Part shown: positions 7,484-16,555 of the stretch, one piece after another
Layout: the number at the start of each line of letters is the position of its first letter
Position numbering within the stretch: position 1 is the first letter of the stretch
Assembly (NCBI GenBank): GCA_963711675.1
Contig: CAVQFB010000006.1
Span: 434,001-498,000 of the forward strand
Source: CAVQFB01 sp963711675
GTDB lineage: Bacteria > Acidobacteriota > Terriglobia > Terriglobales > Acidobacteriaceae
Direction: 5' to 3'
Length of the DNA: 64,000 nucleotides
Notes under the pieces: generated by a model
What the model was told of the DNA's origin: nothing
The model's input: the letters and a program-made list of their open reading frames with translations, nothing else
The model's database searches: none
Translations under genes and position numbers: made by a program

Positions 7484-8665
7484 ATGCGATCGCTTGCTTC
7501 CAGAATGTCTGTGCTGACCGGTGAAGGCGCGCTTTCCGTTTACCAGCGTGCTAAGGAACTCGAACGCCAAGGCCGCTCCATTATTCATCTTGAACTGGGA
7601 GAGCCCGATTTTCATCCTGCCGAGCCCGTCGTTGCCGCACTTGAGAAAGCAGTGCGCGACGGCAAAGACCGCTACTGTCCGATGGCTGGAGTCCCCGCGC
7701 TCAAAGAAGAAATCGCGGCTTACCTGCACCGCACGCGCAGTTTGAGCGTCTCCCCGGAGAGCGTCGTCGTCAGCCCTGGTTGCAAGCTGGCTTTGTTCTT
7801 CGCGCTGATGACGATCGTCGAACGAGGAGACGAAGTGCTTTGGCCTGATCCCGGTTTTCCTGGTTATGCCTCCATCACGTGTGGCATGGGCGGCATTCCT
7901 ATCTCATTCGGCTTGGTTGAAAGGAACGCTCTGCAGCCCGATCCCGACGAAATCGCCGCCAAGATCACGCCTCGAACCAAGGCCATCGTCTTGAATTCGC
8001 CATGCAATCCGACGGGAACTGTCTACACAAATGAAATCCAGCGCCGGATCGCCGAACTCGCCGTGCACCACGATCTGTACGTGCTCTCCGACGAAATTTA
8101 TGCACGCATCATTTACGGACAGCAATATGTCTCGATGCTCAGCTATCCCGGAATGCCCGAGCGCACGTTGATCATCGACGGATTTTCCAAAAGCTTTGCC
8201 ATGACCGGCTGGCGCCTTGGCTACACGATTGCGCCGCCCGAGATTGTTCCGCACCTGGTGATGCTGGCGGTGAACAGCTATACCTGTACGGCGGAGTTTA
8301 CGCAGTATGCCGCGATCGAGGCACTGCGCGACTCCACCGGCGCTACTCCGCGCATGGTTGCTGAATTCCACAAGCGCCGCGACCAGTTTGTTGCCGACCT
8401 CAATCGAGTGCCAGGGTTCCGTTGTCTGCCGCCGCAGGGCGCTTTCTATGCCTGGGTGAACATTGAGGAGACCGGTCTTCCTGCCGAGGAAGTCTGCCGC
8501 ATCATGCTGGAAGAAGGCGGTGTCGCGGGAATTGCAGGCGCGGCGTTCGGCGACATGGGAAAGAATTTTGTCCGCCTCTCATTCGCATCATCGGCGGCGA
8601 CGCTGAAAGAAGCGGTTGCGCGGATACAGAAAGTGTCGGCTTCATGGCAAGGCGTTCGTGTGTAG
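7484..8665 (+). CDS. Class I/II PLP-dependent aminotransferase
   Basis: The 393-aa product is a fold-type I aminotransferase of the AspC/aminotransferase class I-II group. Visible marks are ELGEPDFHPAEPV at the substrate side, SPGCKLALFFAL, the LNSPCNPTGTVY segment, YVLSDEIYARIIY with the PLP-ring Asp, the Schiff-base lysine in GFSKSFAMTGWRLGY, and the C-terminal FVRLSFA with the carboxylate-binding Arg. The frame is open further upstream, but that part overlaps the preceding gene and has no family match, so the ATG at 7484 is chosen. It transfers an amino group between an amino acid and a 2-oxo acid; the specificity is unknown. It probably belongs to the operon starting at 3263. Confidence 0.88.
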   Translation: MRSLASRMSVLTGEGALSVYQRAKELERQGRSIIHLELGEPDFHPAEPVVAALEKAVRDGKDRYCPMAGVPALKEEIAAYLHRTRSLSVSPESVVVSPGCKLALFFALMTIVERGDEVLWPDPGFPGYASITCGMGGIPISFGLVERNALQPDPDEIAAKITPRTKAIVLNSPCNPTGTVYTNEIQRRIAELAVHHDLYVLSDEIYARIIYGQQYVSMLSYPGMPERTLIIDGFSKSFAMTGWRLGYTIAPPEIVPHLVMLAVNSYTCTAEFTQYAAIEALRDSTGATPRMVAEFHKRRDQFVADLNRVPGFRCLPPQGAFYAWVNIEETGLPAEEVCRIMLEEGGVAGIAGAAFGDMGKNFVRLSFASSAATLKEAVARIQKVSASWQGVRV

Positions 8666-8709
8666 CTGGTCTCGACTTTTGAGATTTACTTCAGTAAAGG
8701 GGCTCTCGG

Positions 8710-10044
8710 ATGCTCAGAAAAGCACTTCTGCTTGTGCTTCTTTTCGGTGTCTTCCACGCGGTCGCAATGGCTCAGGCACGTCCGTATCCTGGCCCTGATC
8801 TCGCACAGACCTACGAACGATTCTTGGCGGAGATCAACAAAATCCCTGCCTTCGATCATCACGCCCATCCCGGATTTGCCGATGATCCGGATGTCGACGC
8901 GATGGCCGCGCCTCCCGGCAGTGCCGCCTTCCGCGAACGGGACACAAATCCCGAACTCATCGTGGCCGCCAAAGCGCTCTGGGGATATCCCTACGATGAT
9001 TTCTCGCCCGAGCACTCGAAATGGCTGATTCAGAAAAAAGCCGAGATGAGAAAGCAATATCCGGGCACGGCATACTTCGACATGCTGCTCGACAAGATGA
9101 ACTTCGAGCGCGGCGTTGCCAACCGCGCCATGATGGCCGACTATCTCGACCCCAAACGATTTCCCTGGGTCTTCTTCGTGGACTCGTTCATGTGGCCGTT
9201 TGACAACAGCCAGCAGGCCGCGCGAAATAGCGACCAGCAAGTTTATATTCCACTTCAGGGAAAAATGCTGAAGCGCTGGATGCAACAGGAAAAACTGGCG
9301 ACGCTGCCGGCGAGTTTCAGCGATTATCTGAAATTCATCAGCCAGGTGCTGGAAGATAATCAGAAGAACAAGGGCGGCATTGCGATGAAATTCGAAGTCG
9401 CCTACTTCCGCCCTTTGCACTTCGGCGATCCAACACGCGAGCAGGCGGAAGCAATCTACAAAAAGTACGTTAAAGGCGGGGTCCCTGCCGAGTCGGAATA
9501 TCGCACCTTCCAGGATTACATTTTCCGTTACCTGATCACCGAAGGTGGACGCCTCAAACTTCCTGTCCACATTCACACCGCCGTCGGGATCGGCGATTAC
9601 TTCAACATCTCCGAAAGCAACATCATGCAGCTGGAAAATGTGCTGCGAGATCCGCGTTATGTGAACACGACGTTCGTCATGATTCATGGCGGCTACCCGC
9701 TCGAGCGTGAAGCGATCTGGCTGGCGGCGATGAAGAATGTCTACATGGATTCTTCGCTGCAGGAAATCGATATGTATCCCGCCGAGTTCAAGAATTCGCT
9801 GCGGCAATGGCTGGAGACTTTTCCCGACAAAATCACTTTCGGCACTGATTGTTTTCCCTACAACGAGATTCTTGGCGCCGAAGAAAGCTACTGGCTGGGA
9901 AATGTTTCGACCCGCCAGGCTCTGGCGGCCGCTTTAGCGGAGATGGTTTCCATGGGCGAAGTGAACGAGTCGCAAGCTTTGGAACTAGCTCACGGATATC
10001 TGCACGACAATGCGGTCCGACTCTACGGACACAAGGCTCACTGA
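8710..10044 (+). CDS. Exported amidohydrolase-superfamily metal-dependent hydrolase
   Basis: The 444-aa product has a signal peptide (LLLVLLFGVFHAVAMAQ, residues about 5-22) and an amidohydrolase (TIM-barrel) core. The first metal ligands are the HxH of AFDHHAHPG near residues 51-53. Further barrel motifs are KLPVHIHTAVGIGDYF and FVMIHGGYPLE, and the final Asp is in ITFGTDCFPYNE. Members of the amidohydro-related group hydrolyse amides, lactones or decarboxylate cyclic acids. Export to the periplasm is unusual for catabolic members and suggests processing of the substrate just after TonB-dependent uptake. AAAGGGG precedes the ATG at 8710. It follows the aminotransferase by 44 bp and is probably the last gene of this operon. 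Confidence 0.82.
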   Translation: MLRKALLLVLLFGVFHAVAMAQARPYPGPDLAQTYERFLAEINKIPAFDHHAHPGFADDPDVDAMAAPPGSAAFRERDTNPELIVAAKALWGYPYDDFSPEHSKWLIQKKAEMRKQYPGTAYFDMLLDKMNFERGVANRAMMADYLDPKRFPWVFFVDSFMWPFDNSQQAARNSDQQVYIPLQGKMLKRWMQQEKLATLPASFSDYLKFISQVLEDNQKNKGGIAMKFEVAYFRPLHFGDPTREQAEAIYKKYVKGGVPAESEYRTFQDYIFRYLITEGGRLKLPVHIHTAVGIGDYFNISESNIMQLENVLRDPRYVNTTFVMIHGGYPLEREAIWLAAMKNVYMDSSLQEIDMYPAEFKNSLRQWLETFPDKITFGTDCFPYNEILGAEESYWLGNVSTRQALAAALAEMVSMGEVNESQALELAHGYLHDNAVRLYGHKAH

Positions 10045-11048
10045 TCGAGTTGGTACTTGAACGCAGCTTTGAGAGGTCATCGAATGGCGAGCTATGAGAT
10101 TCGGCCTCCTGCCGCCGACCACTCATCGACGAAGGAGTTCGAGAAACTACCTCCATCCAAAGCTGCTTTCTGAGTTGGGATCAGTGTGTATTACGTTGGC
10201 CGGTTTCCGCAATGGCTTGTTGGTGCCAGGAAGCCAGGAGGTGCGGCACTCTCCTGCGCCGTTTCACCGGATACCGCTTGATCTCTGGGTGCCCGACCCA
10301 ATGGTCGTTCTTGAAAGTGCTTGGCTTTTTGTCCGATTCACAACTGTCCCCCGCGGGATCTCCACATTGGCTCCCGCTACGCTCCCGACACAGGGAAGAC
10401 ACGCGATCCTGCTCCTAAAGGCGACTATGGGGTCGTCAATGACAGGTGCATATTTGTTTTGAAGGGACGATGTATCCCGCTTATCTGCGCGGACAAGCTT
10501 ACCTGCTAGCGCAACAGCGCGAGTGCGGCCGAGTTCCAGAAGTTCATGAGATATTCGCGTCGTGTCTGTGTCGCCGTTCCTGATTTCAGGTTCATGGCAT
10601 TTTCAGTACATTCTTTCCAAAGAAGAGTTGCGTTTGCTCAAAGAACTCGCGCCAGTCCACCTCATACGGTGGCAGGAGGTTCGACAGGATTGAACTGACC
10701 CTCGAGAGTTCGCAAAGGCCAACGACTCTTGGTGAATGATCCAACAGCATAGAGACGTGGGCCCCGGAACTCTCTTCACGAAGCCCACAGGCTACCAGCA
10801 TCCTTTCACGCTGCCGTCCCCTTTAGACTGCCGGCGTGCAAGTGCTGAACCAATCCGCAATATTGAACGCAAGGCTTGATTTGGAACTCAAACCGACTTG
10901 CGCCCGAGGATCGAAACAGTACAATGGCGCTTCGAGTATGTCAACGAGAATCACAAAGCATATCGCTGGTATACTCGAACGCCCAAACGTGTCGGATGCC
11001 GACGCGAATGAGTTGTGTTGATTGTCCTCGGGAATTGGAGTGAATGTG
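10045..11048. other. Gene-poor 1-kb spacer before the GntR gene
   Basis: No intact gene is visible. A minus-strand frame at 10592-10801 (69 codons, with a segment LSNLLPPYEVDWREFFEQT) has protein-like composition and may be a remnant, but I cannot place it in a family. The last 120 bp hold a 9-bp inverted repeat (10931-10939/10971-10979) that may belong to the control region of the GntR gene. Confidence 0.45.
10931..10979. promoter_or_regulatory. Inverted repeat upstream of GntR gene, possible operator
   Basis: TTCGAGTAT (10931-10939) and ATACTCGAA (10971-10979) form a perfect 9-bp inverted repeat with a 31-base spacer. The right arm overlaps the palindrome GTATAC (10969-10974), a core often seen in operators of FCD-type GntR regulators. 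It lies 70-118 bases before the regulator start, which fits autoregulation. This is a motif-level inference only. Confidence 0.35.
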
Positions 11049-11798
11049 ATGCCTACCGCAACGACAACTGCAGGCAAGACAAGAGGGGCCGATGGGTCCC
11101 TACAGCTCTCGTATGGCCCTACGTACCAAACCGCCGATAAACTCAGCGAGCGCGTATATCAGGCTCTCAAGCGGGACATCGTCACCGGAATTTTGCGGCC
11201 CGGTGAGGCAGTGACCGAAAAGGATCTCGCGGGACGATACAAATCAAGTCGCACCCCAGTTCGTGAAGCAGCCCTGCGCTTGGAGGAGCAAAACCTGCTG
11301 AGGAACGTGCCCAACAGAGGGTACTTTGTGACGCATCTGACCGTGAAGGATTTAAACGACATCTACGAGTACCGGTTGTCAGTCGAGTGCACCTGTGCAG
11401 AACTGGCGGCCAGCAAGGGCATCCCAAGTAGCAACCTCCCCGGACTGAACAAACTCGCAAGTCGGCGCAGCCGGCCTGATAGTCGCTCCAGTTTTGAGGA
11501 GTTCATCGCGGCCGATACTGCTTTCCACGTCCATATCGCCCGCTTGACACGGAATCCTCTGCTCGTGAGAGCAATCTCCGAAATGCGATGCCAGATGGAG
11601 CGTATCCTTTTTGCGGGCATAGATGCCCTGGACACTTCTTACTACTATGGCGACTTGCCAGTTCATGGACATCAAGGAATATTGCGAGCGATCAAAGAGG
11701 GGAACGCAAAACTGGCGAAGAAACTCATGCACGAACACATCATGAGTGCAAAAGAAGAAGTCATTCAGATGGTGCACAACGGGTCAAGGCTGATTTGA
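11049..11798 (+). CDS. GntR-family transcriptional regulator, FCD (FadR/VanR) type
   Basis: The product (249 aa from the ATG at 11049, with GGAG 8 bases before) has an N-terminal winged helix: LSERVYQALKRDIVTGILRPGE, then VTEKDLAGRYKSSRTPVREA as the helix-turn-helix, ending in the wing NRGYFVTHLT. A C-terminal FCD ligand domain follows with the usual metal-binding positions (Asp and His in AADTAFHVHIARLTRNPLL, His in VHGHQGILRAIKEG). FCD regulators bind small carboxylic acids and usually control adjacent catabolic genes. It lies 54 bp before an APC permease and is probably co-transcribed with it. A TTG start at 11022 is possible but less likely. Confidence 0.88.
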   Translation: MPTATTTAGKTRGADGSLQLSYGPTYQTADKLSERVYQALKRDIVTGILRPGEAVTEKDLAGRYKSSRTPVREAALRLEEQNLLRNVPNRGYFVTHLTVKDLNDIYEYRLSVECTCAELAASKGIPSSNLPGLNKLASRRSRPDSRSSFEEFIAADTAFHVHIARLTRNPLLVRAISEMRCQMERILFAGIDALDTSYYYGDLPVHGHQGILRAIKEGNAKLAKKLMHEHIMSAKEEVIQMVHNGSRLI

Positions 11799-11852
11799 GC
11801 TGGGACTCGTGCTGTTGCACTCCCTGCGGTTGCACTACTTCGATACTGAGCT

Positions 11853-13346
11853 ATGAGTCAGAAACCTGAAAGCGAACGACTGGCCCGTGGCGCCTTGGGA
11901 CAGGCCGAGGTTTTGTTTCAGGCTGTGGCTCATCTAGGGCCTGCAGGCGCTGCCATCGTAATTTTCCCGTTTCTGACGCAGTACGTTGGAGCAGCCATCC
12001 CATTCCTGCTTGCCGTGTGTCTGGTCGCGGTGCTGCTCACCGCATTCTGTGTTTCCGCGCTCGCCCGCCATCTTCCTTCGGCTGGGGGATTCGTTACCTA
12101 TGTTGGTCAAGGCTTAGGAAAGCGCTTTGGGTTCTTTACGGCGTGGGCCTATTTTCTCTACGATCCGCTCATCCCCACAGTTTCAATTCTTGTCGCAGCT
12201 GGTTTTTTGGAACAGGTCTTAAAGGAACAATCAGGTGTTGCTGTGCCCTGGTGGGTTACTACCTTGGCTTCACTCGCGGTCGTACACATCGTCACCTATG
12301 CCGGGGTTAGACAGTCCGCCAAGCTGAACATGCTGCTAGGCGCTGCTGAATGTGTGATGCTCTTGCTGCTGAGCATCTGGGTGATCGTTCGTGTCGGCGC
12401 CGGGGCCCATTCCCTTGTTCCATTTCAATTTCCGAGGAGCGGGCCTCACGCACTCTTCCTGGGATTTGCATTTGCCTTATTGCTATTCTGCGGCTTTGAA
12501 TCAGCTGCACCACTGGCCGAAGAGACGAAGAATGCAAAGACAGCAATACCACGTACGATGATCTCATCGCTACTGTTAGTTGGTGCACTGTGGATCCTGA
12601 GTGGATACGCAATGGTGCTTGGATTTGGGATTGAGAACGCCCATCAGATGTTGCAGGCAAGCGAAAATCCTTTTTTCACCCTGGCAAACCGCATATGGCA
12701 TCACGGCTGGATTCTAGTCGCGTTTGCACTCATCAACTCCTCGCTCGCAGCCTCAATTGCAGGTCAGAATGCGGGCTCGCGGGTAATCTACGCACTTGGT
12801 CGGGCAGGTGTGTTGCCATCCGCTCTTGCACGCACTCACCCTAAACACAAGACACCATATGTTGCGATCACTTTCCAGAGCGTCTTGAATATCGTGGTTT
12901 CGATTACGCTGGGTCTTTGGCTCGGACCAATTGGCGCGCTTAATTTTATCGGAGTGCTGATCGCTATAGGCATCATTGTGATCTATATATTGGCGAACGT
13001 CTCAGTAATCCCATTGTTCTGGAAACGGTACCGAGAGGAATGGAGACTTCTACCGCATCTCGTGGTGCCCGTGTTAGCGGTCGGGCTTCTTGCACTGGCG
13101 TTCTATTACACGGTGTGGCCTATTCCGCCAAGGCCTCTTTCAGTTGCCGAAGCTTTTGTCGCTGTGTGGCTGTTGGTGGGAGCAGGTCTTGCCATTTTTC
13201 TTCGGGGACGAATGCGAGACGCGCTGGAGCGAGCCGTGTCGATGGTTTATCAGGCCGGTGAAAATGCAGTTTCATCTGGGATAGTTGATGGTCAGCCGCA
13301 GCTTCTCGCGACAGCGGCCCCCATACCGGACCCCCAGTGTGAGTAA
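11853..13346 (+). CDS. APC-superfamily amino acid/amine permease
   Basis: The 497-aa product has about twelve hydrophobic segments. TM1 carries the unwound helix motif region AVAHLGPAGAAIVIFPF, and the loop between TM2 and TM3 has the SAGGFVTYVGQGLGKRFGF pattern of the amino acid-polyamine-organocation superfamily (AAT/APA/YAT type). The Glu-rich PLAEETKNAKTAIPR after TM6 is also typical. It would import an amino acid or amine across the inner membrane by proton or cation symport; the substrate is not readable. It lies between the GntR regulator and an FAD oxidoreductase, which suggests an uptake-and-oxidation unit induced by the regulator's ligand. Confidence 0.88.
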   Translation: MSQKPESERLARGALGQAEVLFQAVAHLGPAGAAIVIFPFLTQYVGAAIPFLLAVCLVAVLLTAFCVSALARHLPSAGGFVTYVGQGLGKRFGFFTAWAYFLYDPLIPTVSILVAAGFLEQVLKEQSGVAVPWWVTTLASLAVVHIVTYAGVRQSAKLNMLLGAAECVMLLLLSIWVIVRVGAGAHSLVPFQFPRSGPHALFLGFAFALLLFCGFESAAPLAEETKNAKTAIPRTMISSLLLVGALWILSGYAMVLGFGIENAHQMLQASENPFFTLANRIWHHGWILVAFALINSSLAASIAGQNAGSRVIYALGRAGVLPSALARTHPKHKTPYVAITFQSVLNIVVSITLGLWLGPIGALNFIGVLIAIGIIVIYILANVSVIPLFWKRYREEWRLLPHLVVPVLAVGLLALAFYYTVWPIPPRPLSVAEAFVAVWLLVGAGLAIFLRGRMRDALERAVSMVYQAGENAVSSGIVDGQPQLLATAAPIPDPQCE

Positions 13347-13393
13347 CATGAAAAGCAATCGGGATCGAACTTGCTGTGGATAGGACAAGCGCT

Positions 13394-14995
13394 ATGGATT
13401 CCTACGACGCGGTATTTGTGGGGAGTGGAATCAATTCTCTGGTGGGTGCTGCAGTCCTCGCCAAAGCGGGCTGGAAGGTTTGCGTCCTCGAACGAAATTC
13501 CTGGGCCGGAGGCAACATTCGAACCGCTGAAGTCACGGAGCCGGGCTTTCTCCATGACTTGTATTCGGGATGGCACCCGCTTTTTACGGGATCCGAGGCG
13601 TACGCTCTGCTCAAGTCGGACTTAGACGCTCGCGGATTGACGTATCTAAATACCGAGTACCCGACGGCTGCGCTGTTCCCCGACGGTCAAGCAGCTTTTC
13701 TGTCTACCTCGCCCCAGGAAAACGTGCGGCATTTCGAGACTTTAGCGGCGGGCGATGGCGAGAGTTGGAATCGCGCTGTCACAGCCTTCATGGCACGCTC
13801 CGACTTGGGATTTGGATTACTCGGAACCGACCTCTGGTCCTGGACGGGGCTGAGGTTCTTGGTCAGAGGCCTTCGGCGATTGGGTCTTGAGGGATCTATG
13901 GAATTCGGCTCTCAGCTGTTGGGCTCGAGCCGATCATGGCTGACCGAAACTTTTCAGTCGCCGCGTATCCACGGCTTGCTTACTCCTTGGGTCCTACATA
14001 CTGGGCTGGGGCCCGACAGTGCCGGTTCAGGTTTCATGAATCTGCTGATCGCCGTAGCTCTCCAACTCGGAGGCATGCCAGTACCGCGTGGTGGTGGCGC
14101 AAAACTAGTGGAGGGATTGGTCGCAATAATTCGCGATCATGGAGGCGAACTTCATACCGACTGTCATGTTGATTCAGTAGAGGTAAGTGGTAAGCATGCT
14201 GTTGGGGTCCGTGCCCTCCGACAGCTGTTCTCAGCCCGTAAGGCTGTTATCTGCAGCGTGACGCCACAGCAACTCTACCTGCAGCTCTTAGAAAAGACGG
14301 CTGTCCCTGAGCGTGCCGCACAAAAGGCGCGCCGCTTCCGTTTTGGACGTGGCGATATGCAGATCCACGTTGCTATGTCGGAACCGCCTAAGTGGCCTGG
14401 AGATGAGGAGAGATTGTGTCGTACCGCGATGGTTCATGTGACAACAGGCTTGGATGGAGTTTCACGGGCTGTGAATGAGGCCGAGCGGGGTTTATTACCC
14501 GCAGAGCCCACAATCGTCGTGGGGCAGCCCACGGCAGTGGATCCCTCGCGTTCTCCGGCAGGTACGTGGATCCTATGGATTCAGCTGCAGGAACTGCCCA
14601 CTGCGCCACGGGGCGATGCTACCGGCAAAATCCACGTGGATGGTACCTGGAGCGAAACGCTACGCGAGAGTTTTGCCGATCGCGTCATCTCTAGACTATG
14701 TGAGATCATTCCGAATCTCGATAGTGCCATGCGTAAGCGCATAGTAATCTCGCCGGCTGACCTCGCGCGTACAAACATCAACCTGGTGGGGGGCGACCCA
14801 TACGCAGGTTCCTGCTCACCCGACCAATTCTTCATCTGGCGTCCTTTGCCGGGCATGCCACGACACAGTACCAGCATTAAGAAGCTCTATCACATTGGGG
14901 CTTCCACGCATCCTGGTCCCGGTCTGCACGGCGCGTCTGGCCTAATGGTGGCCAAAGAGCTGTTGGGTACGAGAGCCTATCGCAGGTTGAGCTGA
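13394..14995 (+). CDS. FAD-dependent oxidoreductase, phytoene desaturase-like
   Basis: The 533-aa product opens with a Rossmann dinucleotide-binding motif (DAVFVGSGINSLVGAAVL, then VCVLERNSWAGGNIRTAE). It closes with the C-terminal FAD-binding segment IGASTHPGPGLHGASGLMVA, as in the CrtI/phytoene desaturase and amine oxidase clan. No carotenoid genes are nearby, so a role in carotenoid synthesis is not supported. Oxidation of an imported amine or cyclic compound fits the neighbouring permease better, but this is inference. The GTG at 13376 gives six more residues; the ATG at 13394 is preferred because it starts just before the nucleotide-binding strand. The gene converges with the class V PLP gene at 15009. 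Confidence 0.82.
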   Translation: MDSYDAVFVGSGINSLVGAAVLAKAGWKVCVLERNSWAGGNIRTAEVTEPGFLHDLYSGWHPLFTGSEAYALLKSDLDARGLTYLNTEYPTAALFPDGQAAFLSTSPQENVRHFETLAAGDGESWNRAVTAFMARSDLGFGLLGTDLWSWTGLRFLVRGLRRLGLEGSMEFGSQLLGSSRSWLTETFQSPRIHGLLTPWVLHTGLGPDSAGSGFMNLLIAVALQLGGMPVPRGGGAKLVEGLVAIIRDHGGELHTDCHVDSVEVSGKHAVGVRALRQLFSARKAVICSVTPQQLYLQLLEKTAVPERAAQKARRFRFGRGDMQIHVAMSEPPKWPGDEERLCRTAMVHVTTGLDGVSRAVNEAERGLLPAEPTIVVGQPTAVDPSRSPAGTWILWIQLQELPTAPRGDATGKIHVDGTWSETLRESFADRVISRLCEIIPNLDSAMRKRIVISPADLARTNINLVGGDPYAGSCSPDQFFIWRPLPGMPRHSTSIKKLYHIGASTHPGPGLHGASGLMVAKELLGTRAYRRLS

Positions 14996-15008
14996 GCGCT
15001 GGGTGATG

Positions 15009-16253
15009 TTACTGCGGTGATGCCATGGCCAATTCCGAATTGCGTGCCAAGTAGTCCTCAACAGCGTTCAATAGCCGATCGACATCGGCCTTCGTGTTGT
15101 AGAAGTGACAGGAAACTCGAACACCACCCACATTGGAGGTGTATCGTACCGCGACCAGAATCCTTCGATCGAGCAGATACTCCTTTAATTCGATGTCCTT
15201 GTCCGGCATGCCGCGAAATCCCATAACAATGATGCCTGATCGATTCGCAGGCGATCGCGGCGTCACCACATTCATGCGCAGCGTCTCCAGTCCCTTTATG
15301 AGGTAGGTTGTCATGGTTCGGATCTGTTCTTCGATAGCGTCCTTCCCGAGTTCATTGATCATGTGGAGCGAAGCGGCCAGGCCGATTCCGCCGGGGTAGT
15401 TCGCCGTACCACCGTTCTCATACACTCTTGCTCCATGAGAGAACTCGACAGGCTGCAACGGTATGATCGACGGAGTTTCGAAATACGTGCCCCAACCGCC
15501 AAGGGGAGGTTCCAAGGAAAGGTACCCGGCCACAGGTGGTCTGAGTTTCTCGGCGATGTTTCTGCGGATGTACATGAAGCCCGCGCCGAACGGCGCGTTG
15601 AGCCATTTGTGACCGCCGCAGACGACCATGTCTACAGGAACTTTCGACACATCCAACGGGAGAGCACCGAGTTGCTGGATAGCATCGACAACCAGAAGAA
15701 TACCGGCTTGCCTGCACAGCTTCGAGATGCCTTGGAGGTCGCAGAGGTATCCATTGCTCCATTGGACTGAACTGATGACCACGGCTTTTGTGCGATCGTC
15801 AATGAGTTCTTCGAAAGCAGAGGGCGGGAGTTCTCCATCCCGGCTTTTCGCAACACGGATCTCCGGAGAGATCCCGCTCTTAGGCTGACGCCATGCGAGG
15901 GGTACTGCTATGAATTCAAGGTCAGCGGTGACAATATTATCGCCGGGGTCGAGCGGAAGCGCGCGGGCAGCGATTGTCAGACCATGGGTTGTGCTTTCGA
16001 TAAGCGCAATCTCGTCTTCTGAGGCGCCGATCAACCTAGCTGCTTCCGGGCGCGATTTTTCTCGAGCGGCATCGATCGCAAGATGATGCTCAACCATAGA
16101 GCGCACCGGTGCAAACATCGTCTGGTCGAGGAATGCACGTATGGCGTCAACCGAGACGCGAGGCGCAATGCCCACTCCGGCGCTGTCAAAAAAAGTCTTG
16201 TCCTGCAAAGCGGGAAACTCTTCTCTAATCTGCGCCAGTGAAGCGCTCATCAA
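15009..16253 (-). CDS. Class V PLP-dependent enzyme (isopenicillin N epimerase/cysteine desulfurase-like), paralogue 1
   Basis: The 414-aa product is a class V aminotransferase-fold protein. Visible marks are FFDSAGVGIAP at the N-terminus, IALIESTTHGLTIAARAL, ISSVQWSNGYLCDL, VVDAIQQLGALPLDV with the PLP-ring Asp, the Schiff-base lysine in CGGHKWLNAPFGAGF, and a C-terminal GGVRVSCHFYNTKADVDRLL. It lacks the mobile catalytic cysteine loop expected of a desulfurase, so an epimerase, lyase or aminotransferase role is more likely. It is divergent from the TonB receptor at 16556 and shares its C-terminal motif with the class V enzymes at 27460 and 28665 in the same island. The minus-strand ribosome site GAGGTGATT precedes the start. 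Confidence 0.82.
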   Translation of the reverse strand: MMSASLAQIREEFPALQDKTFFDSAGVGIAPRVSVDAIRAFLDQTMFAPVRSMVEHHLAIDAAREKSRPEAARLIGASEDEIALIESTTHGLTIAARALPLDPGDNIVTADLEFIAVPLAWRQPKSGISPEIRVAKSRDGELPPSAFEELIDDRTKAVVISSVQWSNGYLCDLQGISKLCRQAGILLVVDAIQQLGALPLDVSKVPVDMVVCGGHKWLNAPFGAGFMYIRRNIAEKLRPPVAGYLSLEPPLGGWGTYFETPSIIPLQPVEFSHGARVYENGGTANYPGGIGLAASLHMINELGKDAIEEQIRTMTTYLIKGLETLRMNVVTPRSPANRSGIIVMGFRGMPDKDIELKEYLLDRRILVAVRYTSNVGGVRVSCHFYNTKADVDRLLNAVEDYLARNSELAMASPQ

Positions 16254-16555
16254 TCACCTCGTTGAATATTTGCGCCGTATAATTACATAGGTCTGTGAGT
16301 CGCACAAGTGAGGTTGTCCGAACTTTCCTGCTCGCAGATCTCTACTGAGCGTCTCTCGTCAGGGAATCCACGGATCGATTTTCCGGCTTGACAAGGTAAC
16401 GCGAATACAACTAATATCCGTGGCCGATCCACAGTGGGGAAAAGTCAAGTCGGCTCCCGTCCCCTTTGCCGACGTAGTCCCCACCGACTCGAAGCGCTAT
16501 CACCACAGGTGTTGTCAGCGACACGAGTTAGGGTCGAAACCCAGAGGAGATCGCC
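16254..16555. other. Divergent control region between PLP enzyme and TonB receptor
   Basis: About 300 bp separate the two divergent genes. It contains the plus-strand promoter described separately (16388-16417) and presumably a minus-strand promoter; a TAATTATA-like element lies near 16275-16285. Shared regulation of the two transcription units is plausible. Confidence 0.5.
16388..16417 (+). promoter_or_regulatory. Sigma-70-type promoter for TonB-Hyu operon
   Basis: TTGACA at 16388-16393, an 18-bp spacer and TAATAT at 16412-16417 give a near-consensus housekeeping promoter. It leaves a leader of about 130 nt before the ATG at 16556. No other comparable pair was seen in the 300-bp intergenic region. 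Confidence 0.55.

Noticed and set aside
8686..9807. Minus-strand frame of 373 aa
   Set aside because: It is antisense to the exported amidohydrolase. The His/Arg/Phe-rich composition is typical of a shadow frame.
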